Below, piece by piece: positions 6,959 to 13,766 of a DNA stretch of 27,387 nucleotides; the first letter of the stretch is position 1, and each line of letters opens with the position of its first letter. The stretch is taken from IMG/VR virus record IMGVR_UViG_3300013306_000050, positions 1 to 27,387 of that record; one strand, 5' to 3'. This stretch comes from a virus. Below the pieces are notes generated by a model. It had not been told where the DNA came from. It ran no database searches and saw nothing but the letters and a program-made list of their open reading frames with translations. The position numbers and the translations under genes were made by a program.

Positions 6959-6986
6959 AAGATAACCCATAAGGTTAATTTTGCAA
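6959..6986 (-). promoter_or_regulatory. Early leftward promoter pL
   Basis: On the minus strand a TTGCAA -35 box (6981-6986) and a TATCTT -10 box (6959-6964) are separated by 16 bases. The operator at 6963-6977 fills most of the spacer. The promoter would drive the operon from 6922 down to the integrase. Its layout matches pR at 8886-8914. Confidence 0.75.
6963..6977. promoter_or_regulatory. Repressor operator OL1 (TAACCCATAAGGTTA)
   Basis: A 15-bp palindrome with half-sites TAACC and GGTTA. It is identical to the operator at 8896-8910 and overlaps the -10 box of pL, so a bound repressor would block the promoter. Confidence 0.85.
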
Positions 6987-6992
6987 GAAAAA

Positions 6993-7007
6993 TAACCTTA
7001 TGGGTGA
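6993..7007. promoter_or_regulatory. Repressor operator OL2 (TAACCTTATGGGTGA)
   Basis: On the minus strand it reads TCACCCATAAGGTTA, one change from OL1. Centre-to-centre distance to OL1 is 30 bp, about three helical turns, which suits cooperative binding of repressor dimers on one face. It lies upstream of the pL -35 box. Confidence 0.8.
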
Positions 7008-7044
7008 TTTTTCTACCAGCGCTAGGCGAAGGAGAAGAGTTCGG

Positions 7045-8148
7045 TTAGTAAAAACGACCACCCCCACTTTCTAGATCAGCTGTTGTTGTGACATGCACTA
7101 GGATATCAAATCTATATTCTCGAATAACCTCTATCATTCGATTTCGAACTTCAGTTGGAGATATTTTCAAATTTCCCAGAACTACAACTAAGTGAAGTGT
7201 GAACTTTTTGTCTTTGAAGGTTCGGCTCAGATTGTGAGCTTTTAGGAGTGTATCTGCGTAGCGTCTTGGATCGAATCGATTAGCAAAAAGTTTTACTTCA
7301 ACTACTTGTATTTCATCTGAAGAATAGTTTGCGGCGTCGAAAATATATTTGACTGTTGAGTTGTGTGGTTTGAAGCTTACGTCTGGCCTGAAGTCTATGT
7401 TAAGCGCTTTAGAAAGCTTGCTGATTGCTAGTTTTTCAGTAAGTGCCACATTGGCCATTAAATTCCTATGTTCGATTTCATAGGGTTCCATTAATGCTAA
7501 AAGTTTTGAATCGTAAGCTGTTGGGTGTGAGGTGTAAGTGTTTTTGATTAGTTTTTCGGTGATGTTTTTTAATCTTGTAGCTTCAGTGAGATGGGCGTCA
7601 TCATGGAGAGGATCTAAATTTTCGTGACTTACTTCAGGGCTTTCTTTAATTTGTTCTGATTGCTTTGGCTCAGTTAGCGGGCGGTCATTTGTTTGAGTCG
7701 ACTGGCCAGGCGCAAATACTTCTACATTCTCGGATGCTTTGGGGTCTAAATTTGATTGGCTCTCAGGCTGATCAGTTGAGGCCTTTCCACTCGTTTGAGT
7801 GTGATTTACGCCCGAGCTCGTCTGCGCTTCTGCATCCGCTTGAACCTCACGGGTTTCATCATCTAGTTTGCTTGTTACTTCTTCCGGAGTCGCTCGCCCA
7901 AACGGATTTACAAAGTTATTTTCATCTTTGTAGTCAGATGGTGCGTATAGAACTCTGTGGTTGAAATTTAAGGTTGCAAAAAACAGTATTATTATAAATG
8001 TCGGGAAGAATATTAGAAATATTATATACAGCCATTGGTTGGGGTTTTCAATGAGTGGCAGTATTGCAACGCCGCTCAGTTCTGCGGCGCCAGCAAATAT
8101 AGAAATTAATGTTAATGGGTTTTTTATATGTTTTGCGCTTTCCGTCAT
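7045..8148 (-). CDS. Two-TM membrane protein with a possible PD-(D/E)XK nuclease-like domain (lysogenic cargo)
   Basis: This 367-residue protein has two N-terminal membrane helices (about 10-32 and 38-60), then LNFNHRVLYAPSDYKDE. A long Ser/Gln/Glu-rich linker follows (about 85-200), then a folded C-terminal domain (about 210-360). In the latter, IFDAANYSS (D271) followed by VVEVKLF (E284, K286), with an upstream helix glutamate (E238), resembles a restriction-endonuclease-like core. The gene lies 40 bases downstream of the repressor gene on the same strand, so it should be transcribed in the lysogen. It is clearly more AT-rich than the surrounding phage genes. Location and timing suggest superinfection exclusion or abortive infection; this is inference. 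Family name not known to me. Confidence 0.7.
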   Translation of the reverse strand: MTESAKHIKNPLTLISIFAGAAELSGVAILPLIENPNQWLYIIFLIFFPTFIIILFFATLNFNHRVLYAPSDYKDENNFVNPFGRATPEEVTSKLDDETREVQADAEAQTSSGVNHTQTSGKASTDQPESQSNLDPKASENVEVFAPGQSTQTNDRPLTEPKQSEQIKESPEVSHENLDPLHDDAHLTEATRLKNITEKLIKNTYTSHPTAYDSKLLALMEPYEIEHRNLMANVALTEKLAISKLSKALNIDFRPDVSFKPHNSTVKYIFDAANYSSDEIQVVEVKLFANRFDPRRYADTLLKAHNLSRTFKDKKFTLHLVVVLGNLKISPTEVRNRMIEVIREYRFDILVHVTTTADLESGGGRFY

Positions 8149-8188
8149 CGCAGGTGTGCTCCGTTAGCTTGGCTAAACAAGCGATGGG

Positions 8189-8836
8189 TTAAAGATCTGA
8201 AATTTTCCATCTTGCCCTTCCGCAAATCGTCCATTCTTCAGTCATGCGAATTATTCTTTCAGGCCAGTCAGGATTGAGTGCGTACAAAAATTGTTCTCCG
8301 CCTTCCTGTCTCAACTGTTTCAAAGTTGTGGCGTGATCACTGGTGCGTTTAGCAGCCACAAAGTGACCTGGCAGGGCCTCCAGTGCGGGATCTATTACAA
8401 TTTTGTCACCCTCTATAAATCTAGGCTCCATGCTCATTCCTTCGACTCTCAAAATGAATGCCCGAGGACCAACGGGCCCTGGAGCGTCTATCCATTCTTC
8501 AGCGTCACGCGGATCGAAAATAGCATCGGGTTCGCACCAAGCGCCTGCTGCAATTGATCCAATCACTGGTAATTTACGTCCTGTATGGCTGATAAGTGTG
8601 GCATTGCTGAACTCGCCTATGCCATACGGCATGTCTAGGTAGCCATTGTGCAGACTCAATGCCTTTTCTATCTCGCGCGCTATCTGATCTCCAATTCCTT
8701 TTGTTGGATTTTTCCCTCCAAATGCACTGACTTGTGCCGGAGCTTTACCCAGCAGTTCGGCCACGTCGGTCAACCGTAGCTTTCTGTCCGCCAGGATTCG
8801 TCGGAAATTCTGTAAGCGGGTGTCTGAAATTTTCAT
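8189..8836 (-). CDS. CI/LexA-like phage repressor with S24 autocleavage domain
   Basis: The 215-residue protein has an N-terminal helix-turn-helix (about 5-60, LRLTDVAELLGKAPAQVSAFGG) and a C-terminal LexA/S24 peptidase domain. The probable cleavage site is A97-G98 in GSIAAGAW. The serine is S135 in VEGMSMEP and the general-base lysine K173 in TTLKQL; their 38-residue spacing is close to that of LexA. RecA-stimulated self-cleavage would therefore induce the prophage after DNA damage. It should bind the four TAACC-N5-GGTKA operators. The start lies 97 bases from the divergent cro-like gene, with no strong Shine-Dalgarno. Confidence 0.93.
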   Translation of the reverse strand: MKISDTRLQNFRRILADRKLRLTDVAELLGKAPAQVSAFGGKNPTKGIGDQIAREIEKALSLHNGYLDMPYGIGEFSNATLISHTGRKLPVIGSIAAGAWCEPDAIFDPRDAEEWIDAPGPVGPRAFILRVEGMSMEPRFIEGDKIVIDPALEALPGHFVAAKRTSDHATTLKQLRQEGGEQFLYALNPDWPERIIRMTEEWTICGRARWKISDL

Positions 8837-8855
8837 CTGACGATTCTGGCGTGAT

Positions 8856-8870
8856 TAACCTTTATGGTGA
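8856..8870. promoter_or_regulatory. Repressor operator OR2 (TAACCTTTATGGTGA)
   Basis: Half-sites TAACC and GGTGA are kept with a different 5-base centre. The centre lies 40 bp from that of OR1, about four helical turns, on the repressor-gene side of the intergenic region, where it could autoregulate the repressor. Confidence 0.7.
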
Positions 8871-8885
8871 ATGGCCTTCTAGGTG

Positions 8886-8914
8886 TTGCAAAAAATAACC
8901 CATAAGGTTAAATT
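8886..8914 (+). promoter_or_regulatory. Early rightward promoter pR
   Basis: TTGCAA (8886-8891) and TAAATT (8909-8914), or TTAAAT one base earlier, are spaced 16-17 bases, with operator OR1 between them. It drives the cro-like gene, whose ATG lies 20 bases downstream with GAGAGG before it. Confidence 0.75.
8896..8910. promoter_or_regulatory. Repressor operator OR1 (TAACCCATAAGGTTA)
   Basis: A palindrome identical to OL1, located in the spacer of pR. Two exact copies about 1.9 kb apart, each in the same place within a promoter, are strong evidence of a shared repressor. Confidence 0.85.
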
Positions 8915-8933
8915 GCGATTCGAGAGGTGACCT

Positions 8934-9167
8934 ATGAAGTTGCGAGATTACATAAATGAGTTGGACGCTGAGGGGCTATCTGCATACGCGAAGCGTTGCT
9001 GCATAGCCCTCAATTACCTTCGGCTACACGTCAAATATGCGAGCAAGGATCCGAGTATTTCTCTGATCAAGTCTTTAGCTCGTGAAAGTAATGGCTGCGT
9101 TTCACTCTGTGAGGTGCTTGAGCATTTTGGCGTTACTGAGCCGAATCCTTTGGGAGCAGCGGCATAA
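8934..9167 (+). CDS. Cro-like transcriptional regulator
   Basis: The 77-residue protein MKLRDYINELDAEGLSAYAKRCCIALNYLRLHVKYAS... has a helix-turn-helix shape, with an N-terminal segment like YdaS/Cro regulators. It is the first gene rightward of pR and divergent from the repressor, the classic cro position. It probably binds the same operators to shut off repressor synthesis during lytic growth. Shine-Dalgarno GAGAGGTG precedes the ATG. Confidence 0.8.
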   Translation: MKLRDYINELDAEGLSAYAKRCCIALNYLRLHVKYASKDPSISLIKSLARESNGCVSLCEVLEHFGVTEPNPLGAAA

Positions 9168-9498
9168 ATTAGAAAAAGGGCGACCCTAAGGCCGCCCAGT
9201 TCCTCCCGGCACGCACCACCACAGCGCTGTCGGGTCGCGATAAAGATAGGCGGGCACACCACATGCTAACCACCTCTCTTTACCGCGCTTTCCAAGGCAC
9301 GGATGCCTTGGTGTTGCTGCCTTTTCCACCACAGATTGGGCAGCTGTTGCGCCAGGGGTGAACAACGGATTGTTCTCCTCGGCACGGTGCCGGTATCGAT
9401 CCTGAAGATCTAGCCGGCGTTTGGGCCCTTTCAAGCCACGCGGCAAATGTATCACCACTGCATGTCGCGCGGCACTGGCAACCTTAAGGATTAATGCC
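9168..9498. other. Intergenic stretch between cro-like and CII-like genes
   Basis: No convincing gene. A frame on the minus strand (9186-9500, 104 residues) ends YLYRDPTALWWCVPGGTGRP with its stop inside a hairpin. A 32-residue plus-strand frame (9263-9361) also exists. Neither has a clear Shine-Dalgarno. Variants of the 9190-9240 sequence seem familiar from annotations of pseudomonad genomes, which suggests a conserved non-coding or repeated element rather than protein. Confidence 0.4.
9171..9198 (-). terminator. Leftward intrinsic terminator
   Basis: On the minus strand, GGGCGGCC and GGTCGCCC form a stem with one mismatch, closed by a TTAG loop and followed by five T. On the plus strand there is no T-run after the hairpin, so it works for leftward transcripts coming from 9200-9500, opposite to the cro-CII message. 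Confidence 0.6.
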
Positions 9499-10017
9499 AT
9501 GAGCCGAATCGCTCTGAGTTCTGTAGAACGGGCGCAGCGGGAAATCCTGCCGCTCGATTTAGCGCTTTACCATGCTGCCCGGGACTATCCCGGCGGCGCT
9601 GCAGCAATTGCCGCCACCACCGGCAGAAATGCCACCACGCTGCAGCACAAGCTTTCTCCAACCCACCCCAGTCACACGGTGAACATTCAGGAGTTCGGCG
9701 AGATCCTGGAGCTGACCAAGGACCGGCGCATTCTGGATGCAGTTCATGCACTGGTCGGGGATACGACTTGGCAGGAGTTGGCCGAGGCGTATACCAACGA
9801 CATGCCTGAAACCTTGACCACCGGCATTGCTGAGTATTTTCGGCAGGTCGCGGATTTGGCTGATACCTGGGCCAAAAGCATCGGCGACGGTGTAGTGACG
9901 GACCACGAACTGGCCGCGATCCGCCTGCAGGTGTTTCGCGGTATTCAGGGGCTGCTGGGGATGTTCAACCGCGCCACCTACGTTAATCAAACAACGCGGG
10001 GTGTCGACCGTGGCTGA
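9499..10017 (+). CDS. CII-like phage regulatory protein (Phage_CP76 type)
   Basis: The 172-residue protein contains YHAARDYPGGAAAIAATTGRNATTLQHKLSP and NIQEFGEILELTKDRRILDAVHAL. This is the pattern of the phage regulatory protein CII family (PF06892), DNA-binding proteins that influence the lysis-lysogeny choice. Helix-turn-helix at about 22-48. ATG 9499 follows AAGGA by 8 bases; the open frame continues upstream without a usable start. The next gene starts at a GTG that overlaps its end. Confidence 0.85.
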   Translation: MSRIALSSVERAQREILPLDLALYHAARDYPGGAAAIAATTGRNATTLQHKLSPTHPSHTVNIQEFGEILELTKDRRILDAVHALVGDTTWQELAEAYTNDMPETLTTGIAEYFRQVADLADTWAKSIGDGVVTDHELAAIRLQVFRGIQGLLGMFNRATYVNQTTRGVDRG

Positions 10018-10237
10018 TATCGCTGACTTTGCCAACGATCTGGTGCAGGAGCGGCTTGATCAGGCACTCGCTGCACGTAACGCCGCCAAGCCTGCTTCGG
10101 CGGCGCATTCATTCCTGTTCTGCGAAGGTTGCGATGACCCGATCCCTGAAGCTCGTCGACTCGCACTTCCGGGTTGCACTCAATGCGTGATCTGCCAGTC
10201 CATCGAAGAATCGCGGGAGGCCCGCCATGCTCGATGA
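10001..10237 (+). CDS. C4 zinc-finger protein (TraR/DksA type)
   Basis: The roughly 75-residue protein ADIADFANDLVQERLDQALA is followed by a four-cysteine finger, CEGCDD...CTQCVICQ. This matches small phage TraR/DksA-like proteins, which bind RNA polymerase near the secondary channel and alter promoter use without ppGpp. Two GTG starts are possible, 10001 and 10010; the latter gives the family-typical MADIADFAND and follows GGGGTG. It overlaps the ends of both neighbours. Confidence 0.85.
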   Translation: MSTVADIADFANDLVQERLDQALAARNAAKPASAAHSFLFCEGCDDPIPEARRLALPGCTQCVICQSIEESREARHAR

Positions 10238-12446
10238 GGTATTAGGTCAATTCGCAGACTACGGCCTTGAGCCGGACCAGCCGTTAATTTTTGGCAAGCT
10301 GACCCGCTGCAAGACCACGCAGGACAAGGGCAAAGAAAAGAACGGCTGGTACGTCGTCCACGAACATCGCACTGAGAAGGGCGAGACGCTGATCTTCGGC
10401 AGCTTCGGTGACTGGCGTTCGGGTGAGACGCAGAAGATTAAGGTGAAGGCGGGGCGGATGTCGCCTGAAGAGCGAGAAGTTATGCGCGCTCGCCAAGAGG
10501 ACGCCAAGCGTCGCGCCGCCGAGATAGCGACCAATGCTGCACGTCGAGCGGCGAACCGGGCGGCGGGGCTGTTCAGGCGTATGCCCGAGAAGGGCCGCAG
10601 CGATTATCTGGATCGCAAGCAAATCGTCGGCTTTGGTGTTCGCTACGCGCCCCGCACGGGCGCGTTTTTGGTGCCGATGTGCAACGTGCGGGACCAGATC
10701 GTCGGCCTGCAGGTGGTGTTTCCCACCAAGCAGGAAGATACCGGCCGGGATAAGTCGTACTGGCCCTACGGAATGTCGAAAGAGGGCGCCTTTCATCTGA
10801 TCGGGCCGCACCCGGAACCGGGCGAGCCGGTACTGGTGTGTGAGGGTTACGCTACGGGCGCCAGCCTGCATATGGCGACCTCGCTGACGGTGGCCATCGC
10901 GTTCGATGCGGGCAATTTGCTGGTGGTGTGCAAGACCATGCGCGAGCGCTTTCCGGGTTGCCCGCTGATTGTTTGTCGCGATGATGACTGGAAGACCAAA
11001 CGCCCAAACGGCGATGCCTGGAACCCCGGTGAGGAGAAGGCCAATAATGCCGCGCTGATCGTCGGTGGCCAGGTGGTTGCACCGATCTTCTCCGGTGAGC
11101 GGGAAGACAAATGGACGGACTTCAATGACCTGCACGTCGCCGAAGGGTTGGAGGCGGTCCGGCGTCAGGTGCTGGCGGTGGTCAAGCCACCAGCTGCTGG
11201 TGGGTGGAAGGATCAACTGGCCCGCACCGAAAGCGGCGCCCTGATTGCCCACATGCAGAACGTCGAGTTGATTCTCGGCAATGACGAGCGCTGGGCTGGG
11301 GTGATCACCTACAGCGCTTTCAGTTCGAAGATCGTCAAGCTGCGTTCTGCCCCTTACGGCGGTGGTACGGGCGACTGGGCCGACATCGATGACGTGCGGG
11401 TGATGAAGTGGCTCGCGCAGCAATACAACCTGCGGGTCAAGTCGACGCAGGTGATTGAGGCGGTGAGCGTTGTTGCTCATGACCATGCATTTCATCCGGT
11501 GCGGGATTACCTGCACAAGCTCGAATGGGACCGGGTGCCTCGGTTGGAAAGTTGGCTTACCGATGTCATGGGCGTTCAAGCCAGCGACTACTCGGCGAAG
11601 GTCGGTAAGCGCTGGCTGCTGTCGGCGGTAGGGAGGGTAATGAGGCCCGGTTGCAAGGCTGACTCGGTGATGATTCTTGAAGGCGCGCAGGGCGCGGGTA
11701 AGTCCACGGCGATGAGCATCCTCGGCGGCGAGTGGTTCATGGATACGCCCTTTGCCCTGGGCGACAAGGACGGCTTTCAGGCGATCCGTGGCAAATGGAT
11801 TGTCGAGCTGGGGGAGCTGGACAGCTTCAACAAGGCTGAGAGCACCAAGGCCAAGCAGTTCTTCTCGGCGTCGACTGATACCTATCGGGAGAGCTACGGC
11901 CGCCGAACAAACGACGTGCCACGCCAGTGTGTGTTCGTGGGAACGACCAACCAGGACGAATACCTCAAGGATGCCACCGGAAACCGCCGTTATTGGCCGG
12001 TGGCTTGTACCAAGGTCGACCTGGAGCTGCTGCGTGAGATCCGTGACCAGCTCTGGGCTGAGGCGATGTTCTGTTATGAGGCGGGCGACATCTGGTGGGT
12101 GACGCCTGATGAAGCGCCGACGTTTGCCGAGGCGCAGGAAGAGCGCTTTGTCGTGGACGAATGGGAAGGGCCAATCCTGACCTGGTTGGAGGAATCGCAG
12201 ATTGGCGAAACCACATCTGGCAGCGAGGTGCTGACGAATGCGCTGAAGCTCGACTTCGGCCATTGGGGCAAACCTGAGCAGATGCGCGTTGGGGCGATCA
12301 TGCACCGACTCGGTTGGCGGCGCACTCGGATGCCGGCGTTGGTGAAAAGCGGGCAGCGTCCTTGGGCTTACAAGAAGCCGGCGGGTTGGGGTGGCGCTTC
12401 GGCGTTGAAGGTGGAACCGATCGAGGAGCCTTGCTTCGGTGATTAA
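10227..12446 (+). CDS. Toprim primase fused to VirE-type helicase
   Basis: A 739-residue replication protein. The N-terminal part has a Toprim primase domain (about 110-330), with VLVCEGYATGASLH (E206) and the acidic RDDDW near 250. The C-terminal part is a virulence-associated E (PF05272) superfamily 3-like ATPase, with Walker A GAQGAGKST (about 486-494), the Walker B-like region WIVELGELDSF and a TTNQ sensor. It should prime and unwind phage DNA at the origin. The N-terminus (residues 1-100) has no typical zinc ribbon. ATG 10227 overlaps the zinc-finger gene by 11 bases; the end overlaps the GTG of the next gene by 8 bases. Confidence 0.93.
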   Translation: MLDEVLGQFADYGLEPDQPLIFGKLTRCKTTQDKGKEKNGWYVVHEHRTEKGETLIFGSFGDWRSGETQKIKVKAGRMSPEEREVMRARQEDAKRRAAEIATNAARRAANRAAGLFRRMPEKGRSDYLDRKQIVGFGVRYAPRTGAFLVPMCNVRDQIVGLQVVFPTKQEDTGRDKSYWPYGMSKEGAFHLIGPHPEPGEPVLVCEGYATGASLHMATSLTVAIAFDAGNLLVVCKTMRERFPGCPLIVCRDDDWKTKRPNGDAWNPGEEKANNAALIVGGQVVAPIFSGEREDKWTDFNDLHVAEGLEAVRRQVLAVVKPPAAGGWKDQLARTESGALIAHMQNVELILGNDERWAGVITYSAFSSKIVKLRSAPYGGGTGDWADIDDVRVMKWLAQQYNLRVKSTQVIEAVSVVAHDHAFHPVRDYLHKLEWDRVPRLESWLTDVMGVQASDYSAKVGKRWLLSAVGRVMRPGCKADSVMILEGAQGAGKSTAMSILGGEWFMDTPFALGDKDGFQAIRGKWIVELGELDSFNKAESTKAKQFFSASTDTYRESYGRRTNDVPRQCVFVGTTNQDEYLKDATGNRRYWPVACTKVDLELLREIRDQLWAEAMFCYEAGDIWWVTPDEAPTFAEAQEERFVVDEWEGPILTWLEESQIGETTSGSEVLTNALKLDFGHWGKPEQMRVGAIMHRLGWRRTRMPALVKSGQRPWAYKKPAGWGGASALKVEPIEEPCFGD

Positions 12447-12804
12447 GCGAATCGATGAAATGCTCAAGCTTTGGGCTGAGGATCTGCATTCTCCTGTGAC
12501 CACGTCCGCCGGTGGACCGAGCGGCGGCAACATGATCGCCATGTTGATGGAGTGCAAAGGTGAGTTGATTCGCGGGACTCGCGGTAGTCGGGTGTTATTG
12601 GATGAGTCGGCGGATATTGAGCTGATTGTGAACAAACATCTTGCACCTGAGCTTGCCCTGGTGGTGATGGAGCACTACTGCAACCACGAAAGCTTTCTGT
12701 CGCAGAAGATGCTGCATTGCGGATGCAGTGCGCCGACGTATTACCGTCGTTTGCACGATGCCCATGTGAACATCGAAGGCATGTTGCTGGGGAAGGCTGC
12801 GTGA
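12439..12804 (+). CDS. Probable antitermination protein (Q-like)
   Basis: The 121-residue protein has VNKHLAPELALVVMEHYCNHESFLSQKMLHCGCSAPTYYRRLHDAH, a helix-turn-helix-like segment similar to late-gene antiterminators of the PF06530 type. Two cysteines (CGC) lie in the turn. It is the last gene of the rightward early operon, just before a terminator and the late genes, exactly where lambda-like phages keep Q. Its GTG start overlaps the primase stop (GTGATTAA). Family match moderate; position supports it strongly. Confidence 0.65.
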   Translation: MIKRIDEMLKLWAEDLHSPVTTSAGGPSGGNMIAMLMECKGELIRGTRGSRVLLDESADIELIVNKHLAPELALVVMEHYCNHESFLSQKMLHCGCSAPTYYRRLHDAHVNIEGMLLGKAA

Positions 12805-13205
12805 CCCCAGGCATGACTCCGGCTGCTGTTGTCCCACTGGCCCGCCTTGCCCCACTGCGTTTTGACGTGGTGGGACAAGCGCGGGCCTTGTCGTTGTTGG
12901 GCTGTCCCACCGTCCCGCCTGTCGGGGCCTCCCGCCCATGTGAGCGGAGCGGGCACCAGCACGCGCCCGTGGCGCGCACGCGTGTTATTCAATTTCTTCC
13001 TTTACACGAGAAAGTAGATAAAACAGTAGGACAGTGGGGCGAGGCCCCGAATTTAGGCGCTCTCAGGCGTCCCACTTCGATCCTGAAAGGTGGGACAAAT
13101 GAGACAACGCAACAGCAACAGATAGCCGTGGTGGTGTATTCACCGACATCGCCTAGGCGTTCACCCTGCGTTACCCACATATTCACCGGGTGGCATTAAA
13201 GTGGG

Positions 13206-13235
13206 GTTGCTGCCATGAGAATCCACCTGTAAAAA
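13206..13235 (+). promoter_or_regulatory. Candidate late promoter (pR'-like)
   Basis: TTGCTG (13206-13211) and TAAAAA (13230-13235) are spaced by 18 bases. They lie about 50 bases before the terminator at 13287 and downstream of the Q-like gene. Box matches are modest; the position is the main argument. Confidence 0.35.
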
Positions 13236-13286
13236 GTAGTCATCTTCGATAGGTGCGACCGCAGAGAGCGGCAGGCACCACACACC

Positions 13287-13312
13287 AAACCCGGCCATTG
13301 CGTCGGGTTTTT
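13287..13312 (+). terminator. Terminator upstream of the holin gene
   Basis: AAACCCG (13287-13293) pairs with CGGGTTT (13304-13310), and T continues to 13312. It lies 20 bases before the holin ATG. In a Q-type circuit, late genes are expressed only when polymerase reads through this stop. Confidence 0.65.
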
Positions 13313-13331
13313 GCGTTTATGGGGTAGGACG

Positions 13332-13676
13332 ATGACGAACGAGCAGCAAGCGCTGGCAGAGATGCCGATCTGGTTAGTGATCGTCCTGGCCTTGGTCGGC
13401 GGTGTATCGGGCGAGATGTGGCGCGCCGATAAGGACGGGACGCGGGGCTGGGCGTTGTTGCGGCGCCTGGCGCTTCGGTCTGGTGCCTGCATTGTCTGCG
13501 GCGTGTCAGCGATGATGCTGATGATCGGCGCGGGCATGACGATCTGGACGGCGGGCAGCTTGGGTTGCTTGACCGCAATGGCGGGTGCCGATGTAGCCAT
13601 CGGCTTGTACGAACGCTGGGCCGCCAAGCGGTTGGGCGTTTGCGAAGTGCCACCTGCAGGCGGTGAGCAGGGGTGA
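13332..13676 (+). CDS. Phage holin
   Basis: The 114-residue protein has three hydrophobic segments: MPIWLVIVLALVGGVSG (about 12-28), CIVCGVSAMMLMIGAGMTIW (about 53-72) and a shorter one near AGSLGCLTAMAGADVAIGLY. It has a charged C-terminus (ERWAAKRLG). This is the layout of small phage holins that form membrane pores at lysis time. It is the first late gene, placed before terminase as in several pseudomonad phages. ATG 13332 is preferred over the frame's earlier ATG at 13311, which lies in the terminator. No endolysin gene is present in the window. Confidence 0.75.
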   Translation: MTNEQQALAEMPIWLVIVLALVGGVSGEMWRADKDGTRGWALLRRLALRSGACIVCGVSAMMLMIGAGMTIWTAGSLGCLTAMAGADVAIGLYERWAAKRLGVCEVPPAGGEQG

Positions 13677-13766
13677 TGCACCGGTCTGGGGCGCCGAAAA
13701 CTGCCGGGGACCCTGGGGGTATTCGAGGGGTACGGGGTCGGAAACCCGCGGGAAAGTGTTAGCGGA

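Larger units (their letters stand above)
12805..13331. other. Late regulatory stretch with GTCCCAC repeats
   Basis: No convincing gene is seen, though a GTG at 12801 opens a 133-residue frame of poor composition that is coupled to the Q-like gene. Five copies of GTCCCAC or its complement lie at 12831, 12870, 12904, 13069 and 13090, the last two as an inverted repeat with a 14-base loop. A GGGGC/GCCCC hairpin is at 13036-13048. A candidate promoter and a terminator occupy 13206-13312. The AT-rich segment at 12985-13030 stands out from the GC-rich surroundings. Confidence 0.5.

Noticed and set aside
9263-9361. 32-codon plus-strand frame (MLTTSLYRAFQG...)
   Set aside because: Too short and weakly initiated to support without comparison.
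9186-9500. 104-codon minus-strand frame between cro-like and CII-like genes
   Set aside because: No Shine-Dalgarno, and its stop lies within the terminator hairpin. More likely a non-coding or repeated element, though not excluded.
10284-12635. 783-codon open frame on the minus strand
   Set aside because: It lies antisense to the primase-helicase gene, which has clear Toprim and Walker motifs. The long antisense frame is a by-product of GC-rich codon use.
12801-13199. 133-codon frame starting GTG, coupled to the Q-like gene
   Set aside because: The composition is irregular (Pro, Arg, His clusters) and the frame runs through DNA repeats. The coupling alone is not enough; kept as a non-coding region.
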